64,000 bases of DNA from Alphaproteobacteria bacterium (GCA_017308475.1 JAFKEU010000006.1:248001-312000), one strand, 5' to 3'. Counted from the first letter of the stretch, positions 17,577 through 26,874 are shown. Notes: a model not told the origin generated them from the letters alone. Numbers and translations are program-made.

Positions 17577-19184
17577 ATGACCGTTTCCGTCAGTGTGCCG
17601 TCCCGGCGCTCCCTCCTGAGCATGATCGGCGTGGTGGCGGGCAGTGCCGCCATGGTCCACGCCATGACCCGGCTGGGATATGCGGGCGAGTCCACCTTCA
17701 AAGGGCCGCCCAGGCTGGGCGCGCCGCCGCCGGGCACCTCTGTGCTGGTGCTGGGTGCGGGCGTCGCCGGCATGGTCGCGGCGATGGAATTGCGCGACGC
17801 CGGCTATCATGTGCAGGTGCTGGAGTATAATGGTCGTGCCGGCGGGCGGAACTGGACGCTCTATGGCGGCGACACCTATACCGAGCTGGGCGGCTTCACC
17901 CAGCACGTCCAGTTCGATCCCGGCCAGTACATCAATCCCGGGCCCTGGCGGCTTCCCTATCATCATCAGGGCATCCTGCATTATGTGAACCGGCTGAATG
18001 TGGCGCTCGAGCCCTTCACCCAGGTCAACTACAACGCCTATGTCCATTCGACCGAGGCGTATGGCGGCAAGCCGGTGCGCTACCGCCAGGTGCAGGCCGA
18101 TTTCTACGGCCATGTGTCCGAGCTCCTGGCCAAAAGCACGAAACAGGGCGCGCTGGACCAGGCCGTCACCAAGCAGGACCAGGAGATGCTGCTGGCCGCA
18201 CTCAGGGACTGGGGCGCGCTGGATGCCGACCATCGCTACGCCACCGGGTTGGAGGCGGGTGAGCGGCGCGGCTATGCCGTCGATCCCGGCGGCGGTCTGG
18301 ACTCCATGCCGGTGGCGGGCAAGGCGCTGGAACTGCCCGAACTGCTTCAATCGGGCCTGTGGTCGGCGATCGGCGCGGGGCTTGCCTATGACATGCAAAG
18401 CTCGATCTTCCAGCCCAGGGGGGGCATGGGCCAGATCGGCAAGGCCTTCGGCAAGGCGCTGGAACCGCTGATCGCCTACAATTGCAAGGTGGTCGACATC
18501 CACCAAGACGAGAAGGGCGTCACCGTCTCCTACATCGACAGCCGCTCGATCGATGGGAGGGGGGGCGGTGCGCGCAAGACGGCCAGCGCGGACTGGTGCG
18601 TCTGCACCATCCCGGCCTCGGTCCTGTCGCAGATCCCGATGAATGTCGGCGCGCCGATGAAGAACGCGATCAACCAGATCCCCTATATGGCGGCGCTCAA
18701 GGTGGGCCTTCAGATGAAACGCCGCTTCTGGGAGGAGGACGAGCAGATCTATGGCGGCCAGTCCTATACCAACCAGCCCAACACCATGATCGGCTATCCG
18801 ATGTGGGATTATTTCTCCAAAGGAAAGGGCGTGCTGCTGGGGGCCTACAGTTTCGGCACCCCGGCCTTCATCGCCGCCGCAAAGCCGCCCGGGGAGCGCA
18901 TCCGGGACGCGCTGGAATATGGCTCCAGGATACACCCGCAATACAAGGACGAGTTCGAGTGCGGCGTGGCGGTGGCCTGGCATCGCGTGCCCTGGACGCT
19001 TGGCTGCGCGGGCTTTTGGACCGATGAAAGCCGCGCCGCCCATTACGACAATCTCTGTGCCATCGACGGGCGCATCGTGCTGGCGGGCGAGCATGCCTCG
19101 CGCATTCCCGCCTGGCAGGAGGGCGCGGTGACCAGCGCCATCGACGCCATCACCCGCCTGCACAAGAAAGTGATGAGCGCATGA
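17577..19184 (+). CDS. Tat-exported flavin monoamine oxidase family protein
   Basis: A 535-residue FAD amine oxidoreductase. A twin-arginine signal is at the start (PSRRSLLSMIGVVAGSAA, Arg10-Arg11). The FAD-binding VLVLGAGVAGMVAAMELRDAG (GxGxxG near 60-65), the GRAGGRNWT motif and the C-terminal IVLAGEHASRIPAWQEGAV flavin segment define the amine-oxidase fold. It should oxidise an amine or amino acid to an imine. Its stop overlaps the ATG of a cytochrome c gene by four bases, and a RidA gene follows. In the related nicotine oxidoreductase NicA2, a neighbouring cytochrome c rather than oxygen accepts electrons; the same is inferred here. The substrate is not known. Confidence 0.9.
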   Translation: MTVSVSVPSRRSLLSMIGVVAGSAAMVHAMTRLGYAGESTFKGPPRLGAPPPGTSVLVLGAGVAGMVAAMELRDAGYHVQVLEYNGRAGGRNWTLYGGDTYTELGGFTQHVQFDPGQYINPGPWRLPYHHQGILHYVNRLNVALEPFTQVNYNAYVHSTEAYGGKPVRYRQVQADFYGHVSELLAKSTKQGALDQAVTKQDQEMLLAALRDWGALDADHRYATGLEAGERRGYAVDPGGGLDSMPVAGKALELPELLQSGLWSAIGAGLAYDMQSSIFQPRGGMGQIGKAFGKALEPLIAYNCKVVDIHQDEKGVTVSYIDSRSIDGRGGGARKTASADWCVCTIPASVLSQIPMNVGAPMKNAINQIPYMAALKVGLQMKRRFWEEDEQIYGGQSYTNQPNTMIGYPMWDYFSKGKGVLLGAYSFGTPAFIAAAKPPGERIRDALEYGSRIHPQYKDEFECGVAVAWHRVPWTLGCAGFWTDESRAAHYDNLCAIDGRIVLAGEHASRIPAWQEGAVTSAIDAITRLHKKVMSA

Positions 19185-19609
19185 GAACCGCCCCACGCAT
19201 CGCCGCCATCCTGGTCCTTCTGTGCACACCCGCATGGGCGGACTCGGCCGGCCCCGCCCCCAAGCCCGGCAACGGCGCCAGTGCGCGGCAGAACATTTCC
19301 GGCTTCTTTTCGCATTTCCCGTTCGAGGGGGGCGAGGCGATCTACAGGGGCGTCTGCCAGGGCTGCCACATGCCCGGCGCGGTCGGCGCGATGGGCGCCG
19401 GCGCCTATCCGGCGCTGGCCAGGGACGGCAATCTGGAAACCGGCGCCTATCCGGTGATGATCGTGCTGAAGGGTCAGAAGGCGATGCCGGGCCTGGGCAT
19501 GCAGCTGGACGACCAGCAAGTCGCCGACGTGGTGAATTATGTGCGCAGCCATTTCGGCAACCGCTTCAGGGACAAGGTGACCGCCGCCGACGTCAAGGCG
19601 ATGCGCTGA
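19181..19609 (+). CDS. periplasmic c-type cytochrome (class I, mono-haem)
   Basis: A 142-residue protein with a Sec signal (cleavage after PAWA, residue 20), one haem-binding motif CQGCH (59-63) and a probable distal ligand Met102 in QKAMPGLGMQL. The C-terminal helix LDDQQVADVVNYVRSHFGN is typical of class I cytochromes. It overlaps the amine oxidase gene by ATGA, so the two are almost certainly translated together. The likely role is to accept electrons from the flavin enzyme in the periplasm and pass them to the respiratory chain. Confidence 0.92.
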   Translation: MRTAPRIAAILVLLCTPAWADSAGPAPKPGNGASARQNISGFFSHFPFEGGEAIYRGVCQGCHMPGAVGAMGAGAYPALARDGNLETGAYPVMIVLKGQKAMPGLGMQLDDQQVADVVNYVRSHFGNRFRDKVTAADVKAMR

Positions 19610-19638
19610 CCTGCATGACACCCAAAGGAGAAAAGAGG

Positions 19639-20127
19639 ATGATGACCTTCAAGCCCGTGACCCTGGCCGGGCTCGCCGCCGCGAGCCTTTCCCTGACTCC
19701 CGCCGCCTCGGCCGCCGATATCGAGCGCTTCTATCCCGACAGCGGCACGGTGCCGATCGCCCAGGGCGTCGTCGTGCCGCCCGGCTACACCACCTATTAC
19801 ATCTCCGGCGCGCTGCCGACGCCGGTCAAGCCGGCGGCGAACGGCCAGCCCGCCGAGTATGGCGACATCACCCAGCAGACCCGCTCGGTGCTCGACAATC
19901 TGAAAGCCGCCATGGACAAGATGGGCGTGGGTTTTGGCGACGTGGTCGCCGCCCATGTCTTCCTCGATCCCAAGGCCGACTTCATGGCGATGAACAAGGT
20001 GTGGGGCACCGAGTTCGGCACCGCCGCCCAGCCCAACAAGCCGGCGCGCGCGGCCATGCGGGTGAACGCGCTGGTGGCGCCCGGCGCGCTGCTGGAAATC
20101 GAGTTCATCGCCGCCAAAAAGCCCTGA
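19639..20127 (+). CDS. exported RidA family protein
   Basis: A 162-residue member of the RidA/YjgF/UK114 family, which hydrolyses reactive enamines and imines. It carries a signal peptide ending near AASAA (residue 26), which is unusual because best-studied RidA proteins are cytoplasmic. The region QTRSVLDNLKAAMDKMGVGFGDVV and the C-terminal PARAAMRVNALV with Arg137, plus the glutamates in LLEIEFIA, match the active site of deaminating RidA members. The ATG at 19639 follows a strong aaaggag site, and a second ATG is adjacent. It is the third gene of the amine oxidase operon and fits as the enzyme that removes the oxidase's imine product. Confidence 0.88.
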   Translation: MMTFKPVTLAGLAAASLSLTPAASAADIERFYPDSGTVPIAQGVVVPPGYTTYYISGALPTPVKPAANGQPAEYGDITQQTRSVLDNLKAAMDKMGVGFGDVVAAHVFLDPKADFMAMNKVWGTEFGTAAQPNKPARAAMRVNALVAPGALLEIEFIAAKKP

Positions 20128-20133
20128 CGGCAG

Positions 20134-21207
20134 TCAGACGTTCGAGCTGTGGATGGCGTCGACCATCGCGGCGGTGACTTCGCGCGTCGTCGCGTTGCCG
20201 CCCACATCCGGCGTCAGCACGCCAGCGGCGCAGACCTGTTCCAGCGCGCGCATCAGCCGCGCCGCGCCGTCCTTCTCGCCCAGATGCTCCAGCATCTGCG
20301 CGCCGGTCCAGAAGGTGGCGACCGGATTGGCGATGCCTTTGCCGGTGATGTCGAAGGCCGAGCCATGGATCGGCTCGAACATGGAAGGAAAACGCCGCTC
20401 GGGATTGACGTTCGCGGTCGGCGCCACGCCCAGGCTGCCGGCCAGCGCGCCCGCCAGGTCCGACAATATGTCGGCATGCAGGTTCGTGCCCACGATCGTG
20501 TCCAGGCTCCGGGGCTTCAATGTCATGCGCACGGTCATGGCATCGACCAGCATCTTGTCCCAGGTCACATCCGGAAATTCCTTCGCCACCTCGGCGGCGA
20601 TCTCGTCCCACAGCACCATGCCGAAGCGCTGGGCGTTCGACTTGGTCACCACGGTCAGCATCTTGCGCGGCCGCGACCGGGCCAGCGCGAAGGCAAAGCG
20701 CATGATGCGGGTCACGCCAACGCGGGTGAAGATCGAAACCTCGGTCGCCACTTCCTCGGGCAGGCCCCGGTGCGCCCGTCCGCCATTGCCCGAATATTCG
20801 CCTTCGGAATTCTCGCGCACGATCACCCAGTCCAGGTCGCCGGGACCTGCCCCCCGCAGCGGCGAGGAGATACCCGGCAGGATGCGGGTCGGCCGCACAT
20901 TGGCGTACTGGTCGAAGCCCTGGCAGATCGGCAGGCGCAGGCCCCACAGGGTGATGTGGTCGGGAATTTCCGGATCGCCCACAGCGCCGAAATATATGGC
21001 ATCGAAGGGCTTCAACTGCTGCAAGCCGTCGGCAGGCATCATCACGCCATGCCTGCGGTAATAGTCCGAGCCCCAGTCGAAGCTTTTGATGTGGAAGGTC
21101 ACATCGCCAAGCCTTTTGGCCAGCGCCTCGAGCACCTCGGTCCCGGCCGCGATCACTTCGGGGCCGATGCCGTCGGCCGGAATGGCCGCAATGGAATATT
21201 CGCGCAT
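20134..21207 (-). CDS. isocitrate/isopropylmalate-family dehydrogenase, tartrate/D-malate type
   Basis: A 357-residue metal- and NAD-dependent beta-decarboxylating dehydrogenase. The N-terminal IAAIPADGIGPEVIAAG, the YFGAVGDPEIPDHITLWGLRLP segment, RENSEGEYSGNGGR, and the C-terminal FEPIHGSAFDITGKGIANPVA are features of TtuC (tartrate dehydrogenase) and DmlA (D-malate dehydrogenase) rather than LeuB. The ATG at 21207 is chosen because an aggag site lies seven bases upstream; a GTG two codons earlier is in frame. Convergent with the RidA gene, leaving 6 bp between them. Exact substrate uncertain. Confidence 0.88.
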   Translation of the reverse strand: MREYSIAAIPADGIGPEVIAAGTEVLEALAKRLGDVTFHIKSFDWGSDYYRRHGVMMPADGLQQLKPFDAIYFGAVGDPEIPDHITLWGLRLPICQGFDQYANVRPTRILPGISSPLRGAGPGDLDWVIVRENSEGEYSGNGGRAHRGLPEEVATEVSIFTRVGVTRIMRFAFALARSRPRKMLTVVTKSNAQRFGMVLWDEIAAEVAKEFPDVTWDKMLVDAMTVRMTLKPRSLDTIVGTNLHADILSDLAGALAGSLGVAPTANVNPERRFPSMFEPIHGSAFDITGKGIANPVATFWTGAQMLEHLGEKDGAARLMRALEQVCAAGVLTPDVGGNATTREVTAAMVDAIHSSNV

Positions 21208-21381
21208 GCCCACACTCCTGTCGGGGTTATCTGCATTCCAAGCTAGGCCCTGGCGGCGGGGGCCACAACGGGTCCTGCCCGTGACAATTCGGTCGTGGCG
21301 ATCGTTCGTTCGCGCCGTGCCTGTTGTGAACTGTCATGGCCAGCCGCTAGCCTCGCGCTTCCCGCCAACAAGGAGGCACCC

Positions 21382-22206
21382 ATGCCTGCGATCAAGCTCA
21401 AGGATGGTACCCAGATCTTCTACAAGGACTGGGGCTCGGGTCAGCCCATCGTCTTCAGTCATGGATGGCCGCTGTCGGCCGACGACTGGGACACGCAGAT
21501 GCTGTTCTTCCTGCATCACGGCTATCGTGTCATCGCCCATGACCGGCGCGGCCATGGCCGTTCGTCCCAGACCAGCGGCGGCAACGACATGGACACCTAT
21601 GCGAGCGATCTGGCCGAACTGACGGCGGCGCTTGACCTCAAAGACGCCATCCATGTCGGCCATTCCACCGGCGGCGGCGAGGTGGCGCGCTATGTCGCCC
21701 GCTACGGCAAGGGCCGTGTCGCCAAGGCCGCGCTGGTCAGCGCCGTGCCGCCCGTGATGGTGAAGAAGGACTCCAATCCGGGCGGCCTGCCGATCGCGGT
21801 GTTCGACGGGCTGCGCGAGGCGCTGACCGCCAACCGCGCCCAGTTCTTCCTGGACGTTCCCAGCGGGCCCTTCTATGGCTTCAACCGGCCGGGCGCCAAG
21901 GTGATCGAGGGGGTGATCCGCAACTGGTGGCGCCAGGGCATGATGGGCGGCGCCAACGCCCATTACGACTGCATCAAGGCCTTCTCGGAAACCGACTTCA
22001 CCGAAGACCTGAAGATGATCGACGTGCCCACGCTCGTGCTGCATGGCGATGACGACCAGATCGTGCCTTACGCCGATGCCGGGGTGCTGTCGGTCAAGCT
22101 GCTCAAGCATGGCACGCTGAAGGTTTATCCCGGCTATCCGCACGGCATGCTGACCACCCATGCCGATGTGCTGAATGCCGACCTTCTGGCCTTCTTCAAG
22201 AGCTGA
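21382..22206 (+). CDS. alpha/beta hydrolase, non-haem chloroperoxidase-like
   Basis: A 274-residue serine hydrolase of the cofactor-free haloperoxidase/esterase group. The start [44 protein letters not shown], nucleophile VGHSTGGGE (Ser near 94), acid in [11 protein letters not shown] and histidine in YPHGMLTTH are the standard set. The ATG at 21382 sits behind an aaggagg site, ahead of which the open frame is not protein-like. In cells it is more likely an esterase or perhydrolase than a halogenating enzyme. The kinase gene downstream begins one base after its stop codon. Confidence 0.9.
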   Translation: MPAIKLKDGTQIFYKDWGSGQPIVFSHGWPLSADDWDTQMLFFLHHGYRVIAHDRRGHGRSSQTSGGNDMDTYASDLAELTAALDLKDAIHVGHSTGGGEVARYVARYGKGRVAKAALVSAVPPVMVKKDSNPGGLPIAVFDGLREALTANRAQFFLDVPSGPFYGFNRPGAKVIEGVIRNWWRQGMMGGANAHYDCIKAFSETDFTEDLKMIDVPTLVLHGDDDQIVPYADAGVLSVKLLKHGTLKVYPGYPHGMLTTHADVLNADLLAFFKS

Positions 22207-22207
22207 G

Positions 22208-22810
22208 ATGCAGCAGGTGCCGCTCACCATCGGGATCGCGGGGGGCACCTGTGCCGGCAAGTCGCGGCTGGCCGGAGCGCTGTGCGCGCATTATGGCGAT
22301 GCGCTGCTGCTGGCGATGGACAGTTTCTATCGCGAGCAGCCGCGCGCCCTGATCGCCGCCGGCCAGGCCGATTTCGATACGCCAGACGCGCTCGACCTTG
22401 CGGCGATGGCGGATGCGCTGGCGATGCTGCGCGCGGGACTTCCCGCCGAGATCCCGCTCTATGACCGTGCCGGCAGTTCGGTGATGGGCCGCCAGACGGT
22501 CTCGCCCCGCGGCGTTCTGGTTGTGGAAGGCCTTTATGTGCTGGACTTTCCCCCTATCCGCGAACAGCTCGATCTGGCCGTGTTCATTGCGGTCGAACCT
22601 GACGTCCAGCGCACCCGCCGCCAGGTGCGCGACACGATCGAATATGGCCGCCCCGAAGAACGCCTGCTGCACGATCTGGCGCGCGCGCATGCCGACCAGG
22701 CGCGCCATGTGGCGCCCTCGCGCGCCTTCGCCCATCTGGTGCTGTCCGGCACCGCCGGCCTGGAAGAGCAGATGGCTGCCTGCCTTGGTGAACTGAAGGA
22801 CAGGGCCTAG
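22208..22810 (+). CDS. uridine-kinase-like P-loop kinase
   Basis: A 200-residue P-loop protein of the uridine/phosphoribulokinase superfamily. The Walker A motif is IAGGTCAGKS (about 9-18). LLAMDSFYREQ holds the acceptor-site aspartate, TPDALDL corresponds to the usual HPxAxD region, and VLVVEGLYVLD is the Walker B-like strand. It may phosphorylate uridine, cytidine or a related substrate, but it is shorter than Udk and the substrate is uncertain. It starts directly after the hydrolase stop, so they are cotranscribed. It overlaps the convergent Lrp gene by four bases. Confidence 0.78.
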   Translation: MQQVPLTIGIAGGTCAGKSRLAGALCAHYGDALLLAMDSFYREQPRALIAAGQADFDTPDALDLAAMADALAMLRAGLPAEIPLYDRAGSSVMGRQTVSPRGVLVVEGLYVLDFPPIREQLDLAVFIAVEPDVQRTRRQVRDTIEYGRPEERLLHDLARAHADQARHVAPSRAFAHLVLSGTAGLEEQMAACLGELKDRA

Positions 22811-23220
22811 ACCTGCGCCAGCAGCAGCGAGGTCTCGGTGGCGGCGATGCCGGCAATGGTGCGGATCCCGTCCAGCGCGCGGCTGAATGCGGCAAGGTCG
22901 GCGGTGTTCAGCTCCACCACCAGGTCCCAGCGGCCATTGGTGGTGTGGATATCCGCCACCTCCGCAAATCCCTTCAGTGCCTTTATCACCCTGGCCGACT
23001 GTTCGCCCTCGATGGCGATGCACATCACCGCGCGCACGCCGTCCTGGCCGTCCGCGGCACGCACGGTAAAGCCCTGGATGCGCCTGTCGGCCAGCATGCG
23101 GGCGATGCGGTTCTGCACCGTGCCGCGCGAGACCTTCAGCTTCCTGGCCAGCGTCACCGCCGGCTCGCGGGCATTGGCGCGCAGAAGGGCCAGCAGGCGG
23201 CGGTCCAGGTCGTCTGACAT
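22807..23220 (-). CDS. Lrp/AsnC family transcriptional regulator
   Basis: A 137-residue feast/famine regulator. The N-terminal helix-turn-helix spans about residues 3-55 (DDLDRRLLALLRANAREPAV, then LKVSRGTVQNRIARML), followed by the RAM/AsnC ligand-binding domain (AVMCIAIEG, ADIHTTNGRWDLVVEL). The ATG at 23220 is preferred over one 24 codons upstream. It is divergent from the amidinotransferase-family gene and so probably regulates the arginine/ornithine genes in response to an amino acid. A similar arrangement (AsnC regulator, amidinotransferase-fold protein, rocD) exists in Mycobacterium tuberculosis around Rv2321c-Rv2324, as far as I recall. Confidence 0.92.
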   Translation of the reverse strand: MSDDLDRRLLALLRANAREPAVTLARKLKVSRGTVQNRIARMLADRRIQGFTVRAADGQDGVRAVMCIAIEGEQSARVIKALKGFAEVADIHTTNGRWDLVVELNTADLAAFSRALDGIRTIAGIAATETSLLLAQV

Positions 23221-23253
23221 AACGGCATCATAGCATGGCGAACTGCCAGTTGT

Positions 23254-23278
23254 CCGGCAATTTGCGGCATATTGCTGG
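23254..23278. promoter_or_regulatory. candidate Lrp-type operator between divergent genes
   Basis: An imperfect palindrome, ccggcaat and attgctgg separated by nine bases, lies in the 113-bp region between the Lrp-family gene and the amidinotransferase-family gene. The inner arms gcaat/attgc are perfect. Its place and AT-containing core suit an Lrp/AsnC binding site, but this is inference from one sequence. Confidence 0.35.
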
Positions 23279-23333
23279 CTTTCTGCTGGCACCGACCGTG
23301 CCGATCATGGTGGGCCATTCCTGGGGATTCGCC

Positions 23334-24197
23334 ATGCGTCCGCAGTTCCTCCTGACCGATCCTGGCCACTTCAACGTCTCCTACTGCATCAATCCCTGGA
23401 TGGCGCCCGAAGCCTGGAATGCGGGCGCCGCGCGCGCCGCCCGGGCCGGGTCCGGGGCCCTGTGTGCCGCCATCCGGGAGGCGGGCGGCGAGGTGCATCT
23501 GCTGCCCGCCGTGGAAGGGCTGCCCGACCTGGTCTTTCCCGCCAATGCCGCGGTGGTCCTGGACGGGACCGTGCTTGCGGCCCGCTTCCTTCATCCCCAG
23601 CGCCAGGGCGAGGAGGCGATATTCCGCGCCGCCTTTGAAGATCTGCGTGCGCGCGGCCTGGTGGACGAAATCGTGGAACTGCCGGATGGCGTGATCCAGG
23701 AAGGCGCGGGCGATGCCATCTGGGACCAGACCCGCGGCCATTTCTGGATCGGCCACGGCCAGCGCTCCACCGCGTCCTCCATTGCCGTGATCGAGCAGGT
23801 GTTCGATCAGCCCGGCGTGGCGCTGGAGCTGGCCTCGCCCCGCTTCTATCACCTGGACACCTGTTTCTGCCCGCTGGCCGGCGGCCGGCTTCTCTATTAT
23901 CCGCCCGCCTTCACGCCGGCCGCGCTGGCGGCCATCCACGCCCAGGTGCAGCCGGCCGACCGCATCGTGGCAAGCGACGAAGACGCCGCCGCCTTCTCGG
24001 TCAACGCGGTGAACATCGGCGAGGTCATCATCATGGCGCGGCCGCCCGAAAACCTCCGCGCCAGGCTCGCCGCCCATGGCTATCGCGTCGTGCCGATCGA
24101 CCTCGATCCCTTCATCCTGTCGGGCGGCGGCGCCTATTGCATGACCCTCAGGCTGGACCGGGCCGGCGGCGCGGGCCGGATGCGAAGGGTGGGGTGA
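23334..24197 (+). CDS. amidinotransferase-fold hydrolase (arginine/citrulline/dimethylarginine type)
   Basis: A 287-residue member of the guanidino-group-modifying family. The start [19 protein letters not shown] is typical of a subgroup seen beside ornithine aminotransferase genes. Probable catalytic residues are Glu123 (QEGAGDAIW), His173 ([10 protein letters not shown]) and the nucleophile Cys269 ([10 protein letters not shown]). Family members hydrolyse arginine, citrulline, dimethylarginine or similar to ornithine or citrulline. The neighbouring rocD suggests ornithine as the product, so an arginine dihydrolase or citrulline ureidase activity is plausible. The ATG at 23334 gives a normal N-terminus; ATGs at 23307 and 23235 would add non-conserved residues. 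The product range is inferred. Confidence 0.8.
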   Translation: MRPQFLLTDPGHFNVSYCINPWMAPEAWNAGAARAARAGSGALCAAIREAGGEVHLLPAVEGLPDLVFPANAAVVLDGTVLAARFLHPQRQGEEAIFRAAFEDLRARGLVDEIVELPDGVIQEGAGDAIWDQTRGHFWIGHGQRSTASSIAVIEQVFDQPGVALELASPRFYHLDTCFCPLAGGRLLYYPPAFTPAALAAIHAQVQPADRIVASDEDAAAFSVNAVNIGEVIIMARPPENLRARLAAHGYRVVPIDLDPFILSGGGAYCMTLRLDRAGGAGRMRRVG

Positions 24198-24202
24198 CGG
24201 CC

Positions 24203-25423
24203 ATGACCCGGCACCAGACCATCGGCATCGCAGAGGCGCTGATCGCCCGCGAGAACCGGCTCGGCGCGTCCAACTACAAGCCGCTGGACGTGGTTCTGAC
24301 ACGGGGGCAGGGCGTTTATGTCTGGGATGTGGAAGGGCGCCGCTACCTGGATTGCCTGTCGGCCTATTCCGCCGTCAACCAGGGTCATTGCCATCCGAAG
24401 ATACTGGCGGCGATGCGCGAACAGGCCGCGCGCCTGACGCTGACCAGCCGCGCCTTCCGCAACGACCAGCTGGCACCTTTCTATGAAGAGCTTTGCGCGC
24501 TGACCAGGGCCCACAAGGTGCTGCCGATGAATTCGGGCGCCGAGGCGGTGGAAAGCGCCCTGAAGCTGGCGCGCAAATGGGGCTATCGCCACAAGGCCAT
24601 ACCGGATGGCAGGGCCGAGATCATCGTCTGCGCGAACAATTTCCACGGCCGCACCATCTCCATCGTGGGCTTTTCCAGCGACCCGGCCTCGCGCGACGGC
24701 TTCGGGCCTTTCCCGCCGGGCTTCGTCACCGTGCCCTTCGGCGACGCCGCGGCGCTGGAAGCGGCGATCACCCCCAACACCGCCGCCTTCCTGGCCGAGC
24801 CGATCCAGGGCGAGGCGGGCGTGATCATTCCTCCGCCGGGCTATCTGAAAAAGGCGCGCGAACTTTGCACGCGGCACAATGTCCTTTTCATTCTCGACGA
24901 GATCCAGACCGGCCTTGGCCGCACCGGCACGCTGCTGGCCGAGGAGCATGAAGGCGTCGAAGCCGACCTGACCCTGCTGGGCAAGGCCCTGTCGGGCGGC
25001 TTCTATCCGGTGTCGGCGGTGCTCTCGAATACCGAGGCGATGAGCGTGCTGCATCCGGGCGAGCACGGCTCGACCTTCGGCGGCAATCCCCTGGGCTGCG
25101 CCATCGCCCGCGCCGCGCTGAAGGTGCTGGTGGAAGAGGACATGATCGGCAACGCCGCGCGCGTGGGCGCGCAGCTGAAGGCCGCGCTTGCCGCCATTCC
25201 CGCGCCCCAGGTGAAAGAGGTACGCGGCGTTGGCCTGATGATCGCCATGGAATTGCACGCCGACGCAGGCGGCGCGCGCGGGCTGTGCGAAAAGCTGATG
25301 GCGCGCGGCCTTCTGGTCAAGGAGACCCACGATCATACCGTGCGCATCGCCCCGCCCCTGATCCTGTCGCCGCGCGAAGCCGGCTGGATCGCCGCCCAGG
25401 TCCGCGCCGCGCTGCTGGGATAG
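24203..25423 (+). CDS. rocD: ornithine aminotransferase
   Basis: A 406-residue class-III PLP aminotransferase that converts ornithine and a 2-oxo acid to glutamate semialdehyde. The PLP lysine is Lys261 ([17 protein letters not shown]). [53 protein letters not shown] and [13 protein letters not shown] match RocD closely. A GTG at 24194 overlapping the upstream stop is an alternative start three codons earlier. The tight spacing after the amidinotransferase-family gene shows an operon for arginine or ornithine use. Confidence 0.94.
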   Translation: MTRHQTIGIAEALIARENRLGASNYKPLDVVLTRGQGVYVWDVEGRRYLDCLSAYSAVNQGHCHPKILAAMREQAARLTLTSRAFRNDQLAPFYEELCALTRAHKVLPMNSGAEAVESALKLARKWGYRHKAIPDGRAEIIVCANNFHGRTISIVGFSSDPASRDGFGPFPPGFVTVPFGDAAALEAAITPNTAAFLAEPIQGEAGVIIPPPGYLKKARELCTRHNVLFILDEIQTGLGRTGTLLAEEHEGVEADLTLLGKALSGGFYPVSAVLSNTEAMSVLHPGEHGSTFGGNPLGCAIARAALKVLVEEDMIGNAARVGAQLKAALAAIPAPQVKEVRGVGLMIAMELHADAGGARGLCEKLMARGLLVKETHDHTVRIAPPLILSPREAGWIAAQVRAALLG

Positions 25424-25482
25424 TTGCGCCGCCTTCCGCGATAGGCAAAAGTCGCGCCCAACAATCGGCAAACGGGTGGGAC

Positions 25483-26874
25483 ATGAGCGGCCTTCACGAA
25501 CTTTCCCTGCACGCGCTGTCGGCGGGCCTGGCGGCAAGGCGCTTCTCGCCGGTCGATGTCGTCGATGCGTGCCTGGCGCGCATTGCGGCGCTGGAGCCGC
25601 GCCTCCACGCCTTTGTCGAAATCTATGCCGACGATGCGCGCCTTGCCGCCGAGGCCGCGGACAAGGCGATGCGGTCCGGTCATGGCCTTGGGCCGCTGCA
25701 CGGCATTCCCGTCGCGCTGAAGGACCTGGTGGAAGTCGAGGGCCGCATCACGACCGCGGGCAGCGCGGTGTGGCGCGGGCGGCGCTCCACCTTCACCGCC
25801 ACCCTGGCGCAGCGGATGATCGGCGCGGGCATGGTCGTGCTCGGCAAGACGCACACGGTCGAATTCGCCTATGGCGCCTGGGGCACCAACGAACAGATGG
25901 GCACGCCATGGAATCCGTGGGACATGGACGTGGCGCGCACGCCGGGCGGCTCCTCCGCCGGCTCGGCGGTGGCGGTGGCCGCACGCATGGCGCCGGTGGC
26001 CATCGGCACCGACACCGGCGGCTCGGTGCGCGTTCCCGCCTCCTGGTGCGGCATCACGGGCCTTAAGACCACGATCGGGCGCATCAGCACCCATGGCGTG
26101 ATCCCGCTGTCGCCCACGCTCGATACCCCGGGGCCGCTGGCGCGCTGCGTGGAAGACTGCGCCATCCTTCTGGTGTTGCTGCAGGGCGGAGATCCCAACG
26201 ATGCGATCACCTTCTCTTTGGCACCGTCCTCGCCGCTGGCCGACATGCGCCGCGGCATCAAGGGGCTCCGCCTGGCCGCCCTGCCGGACGGCGAGCGGGC
26301 GGGCGTCGACACGGAAGTGCTGGCCGCCTATGACACCTCGCTGGCGAAGCTTTCGGAGCTTGGGGCGGACATCGCCGTGCTGCCCTCCGGCCGCAGCCTG
26401 CGCGAGGCGGGCGACCTGGTGGGCAAGATCATCTCGGCGGAAAGCTATGCCTTCCATGCCGGCTTCATCGACCGCAACGATCTTCCGCTCGACCAGGCGG
26501 TGCGCGCGCGCATCCGCGCCGGCGCCGCGCTGTCGGCGAAGGACTATCTGGACGTGCTGGAAGACCGCAAGAAAGCCAAGGCCGAGTTCGCCGCCCGCAT
26601 GGCAGGCTTCGACGCGGTGCTGACGCCGTCGACGCTGACGCCCGCCATTCCCCTGGACACGGTGGACCAGACGAGGACGCCCGCCATCTCCACCCGCTGG
26701 GTCAATTACCTGGACCTGTGCGCGCTGTCGCTGCCCAACGGCATGACGGAAGGCGGCCTACCCACCTCGCTGCAGATCGTGTGCCGCGGCGGCGACGAGG
26801 CGCTGGCCTTGCGCGTCGGCTGGGCACTGGAACAGGCCACCGACTGGCACATCCGCGCACCCCGGCTGGACTGA
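25483..26874 (+). CDS. amidase signature family enzyme
   Basis: A 463-residue amidase. The Ser-cisSer-Lys triad is visible: lysine in IPVALKDLVEVEG (near residue 82), cis-serine in GTDTGGSVRVPASWCGITG, and nucleophile region in RTPGGSSAGSAVAVA. These enzymes hydrolyse amides or act as aryl-acylamidases or allophanate hydrolases; GatA is less likely because no gatB or gatC is nearby. The ATG at 25483, 59 bp after rocD, begins the usual N-terminal helix. The location suggests release of ammonia from a nitrogen compound, but the substrate is unknown. Confidence 0.9.
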   Translation: MSGLHELSLHALSAGLAARRFSPVDVVDACLARIAALEPRLHAFVEIYADDARLAAEAADKAMRSGHGLGPLHGIPVALKDLVEVEGRITTAGSAVWRGRRSTFTATLAQRMIGAGMVVLGKTHTVEFAYGAWGTNEQMGTPWNPWDMDVARTPGGSSAGSAVAVAARMAPVAIGTDTGGSVRVPASWCGITGLKTTIGRISTHGVIPLSPTLDTPGPLARCVEDCAILLVLLQGGDPNDAITFSLAPSSPLADMRRGIKGLRLAALPDGERAGVDTEVLAAYDTSLAKLSELGADIAVLPSGRSLREAGDLVGKIISAESYAFHAGFIDRNDLPLDQAVRARIRAGAALSAKDYLDVLEDRKKAKAEFAARMAGFDAVLTPSTLTPAIPLDTVDQTRTPAISTRWVNYLDLCALSLPNGMTEGGLPTSLQIVCRGGDEALALRVGWALEQATDWHIRAPRLD

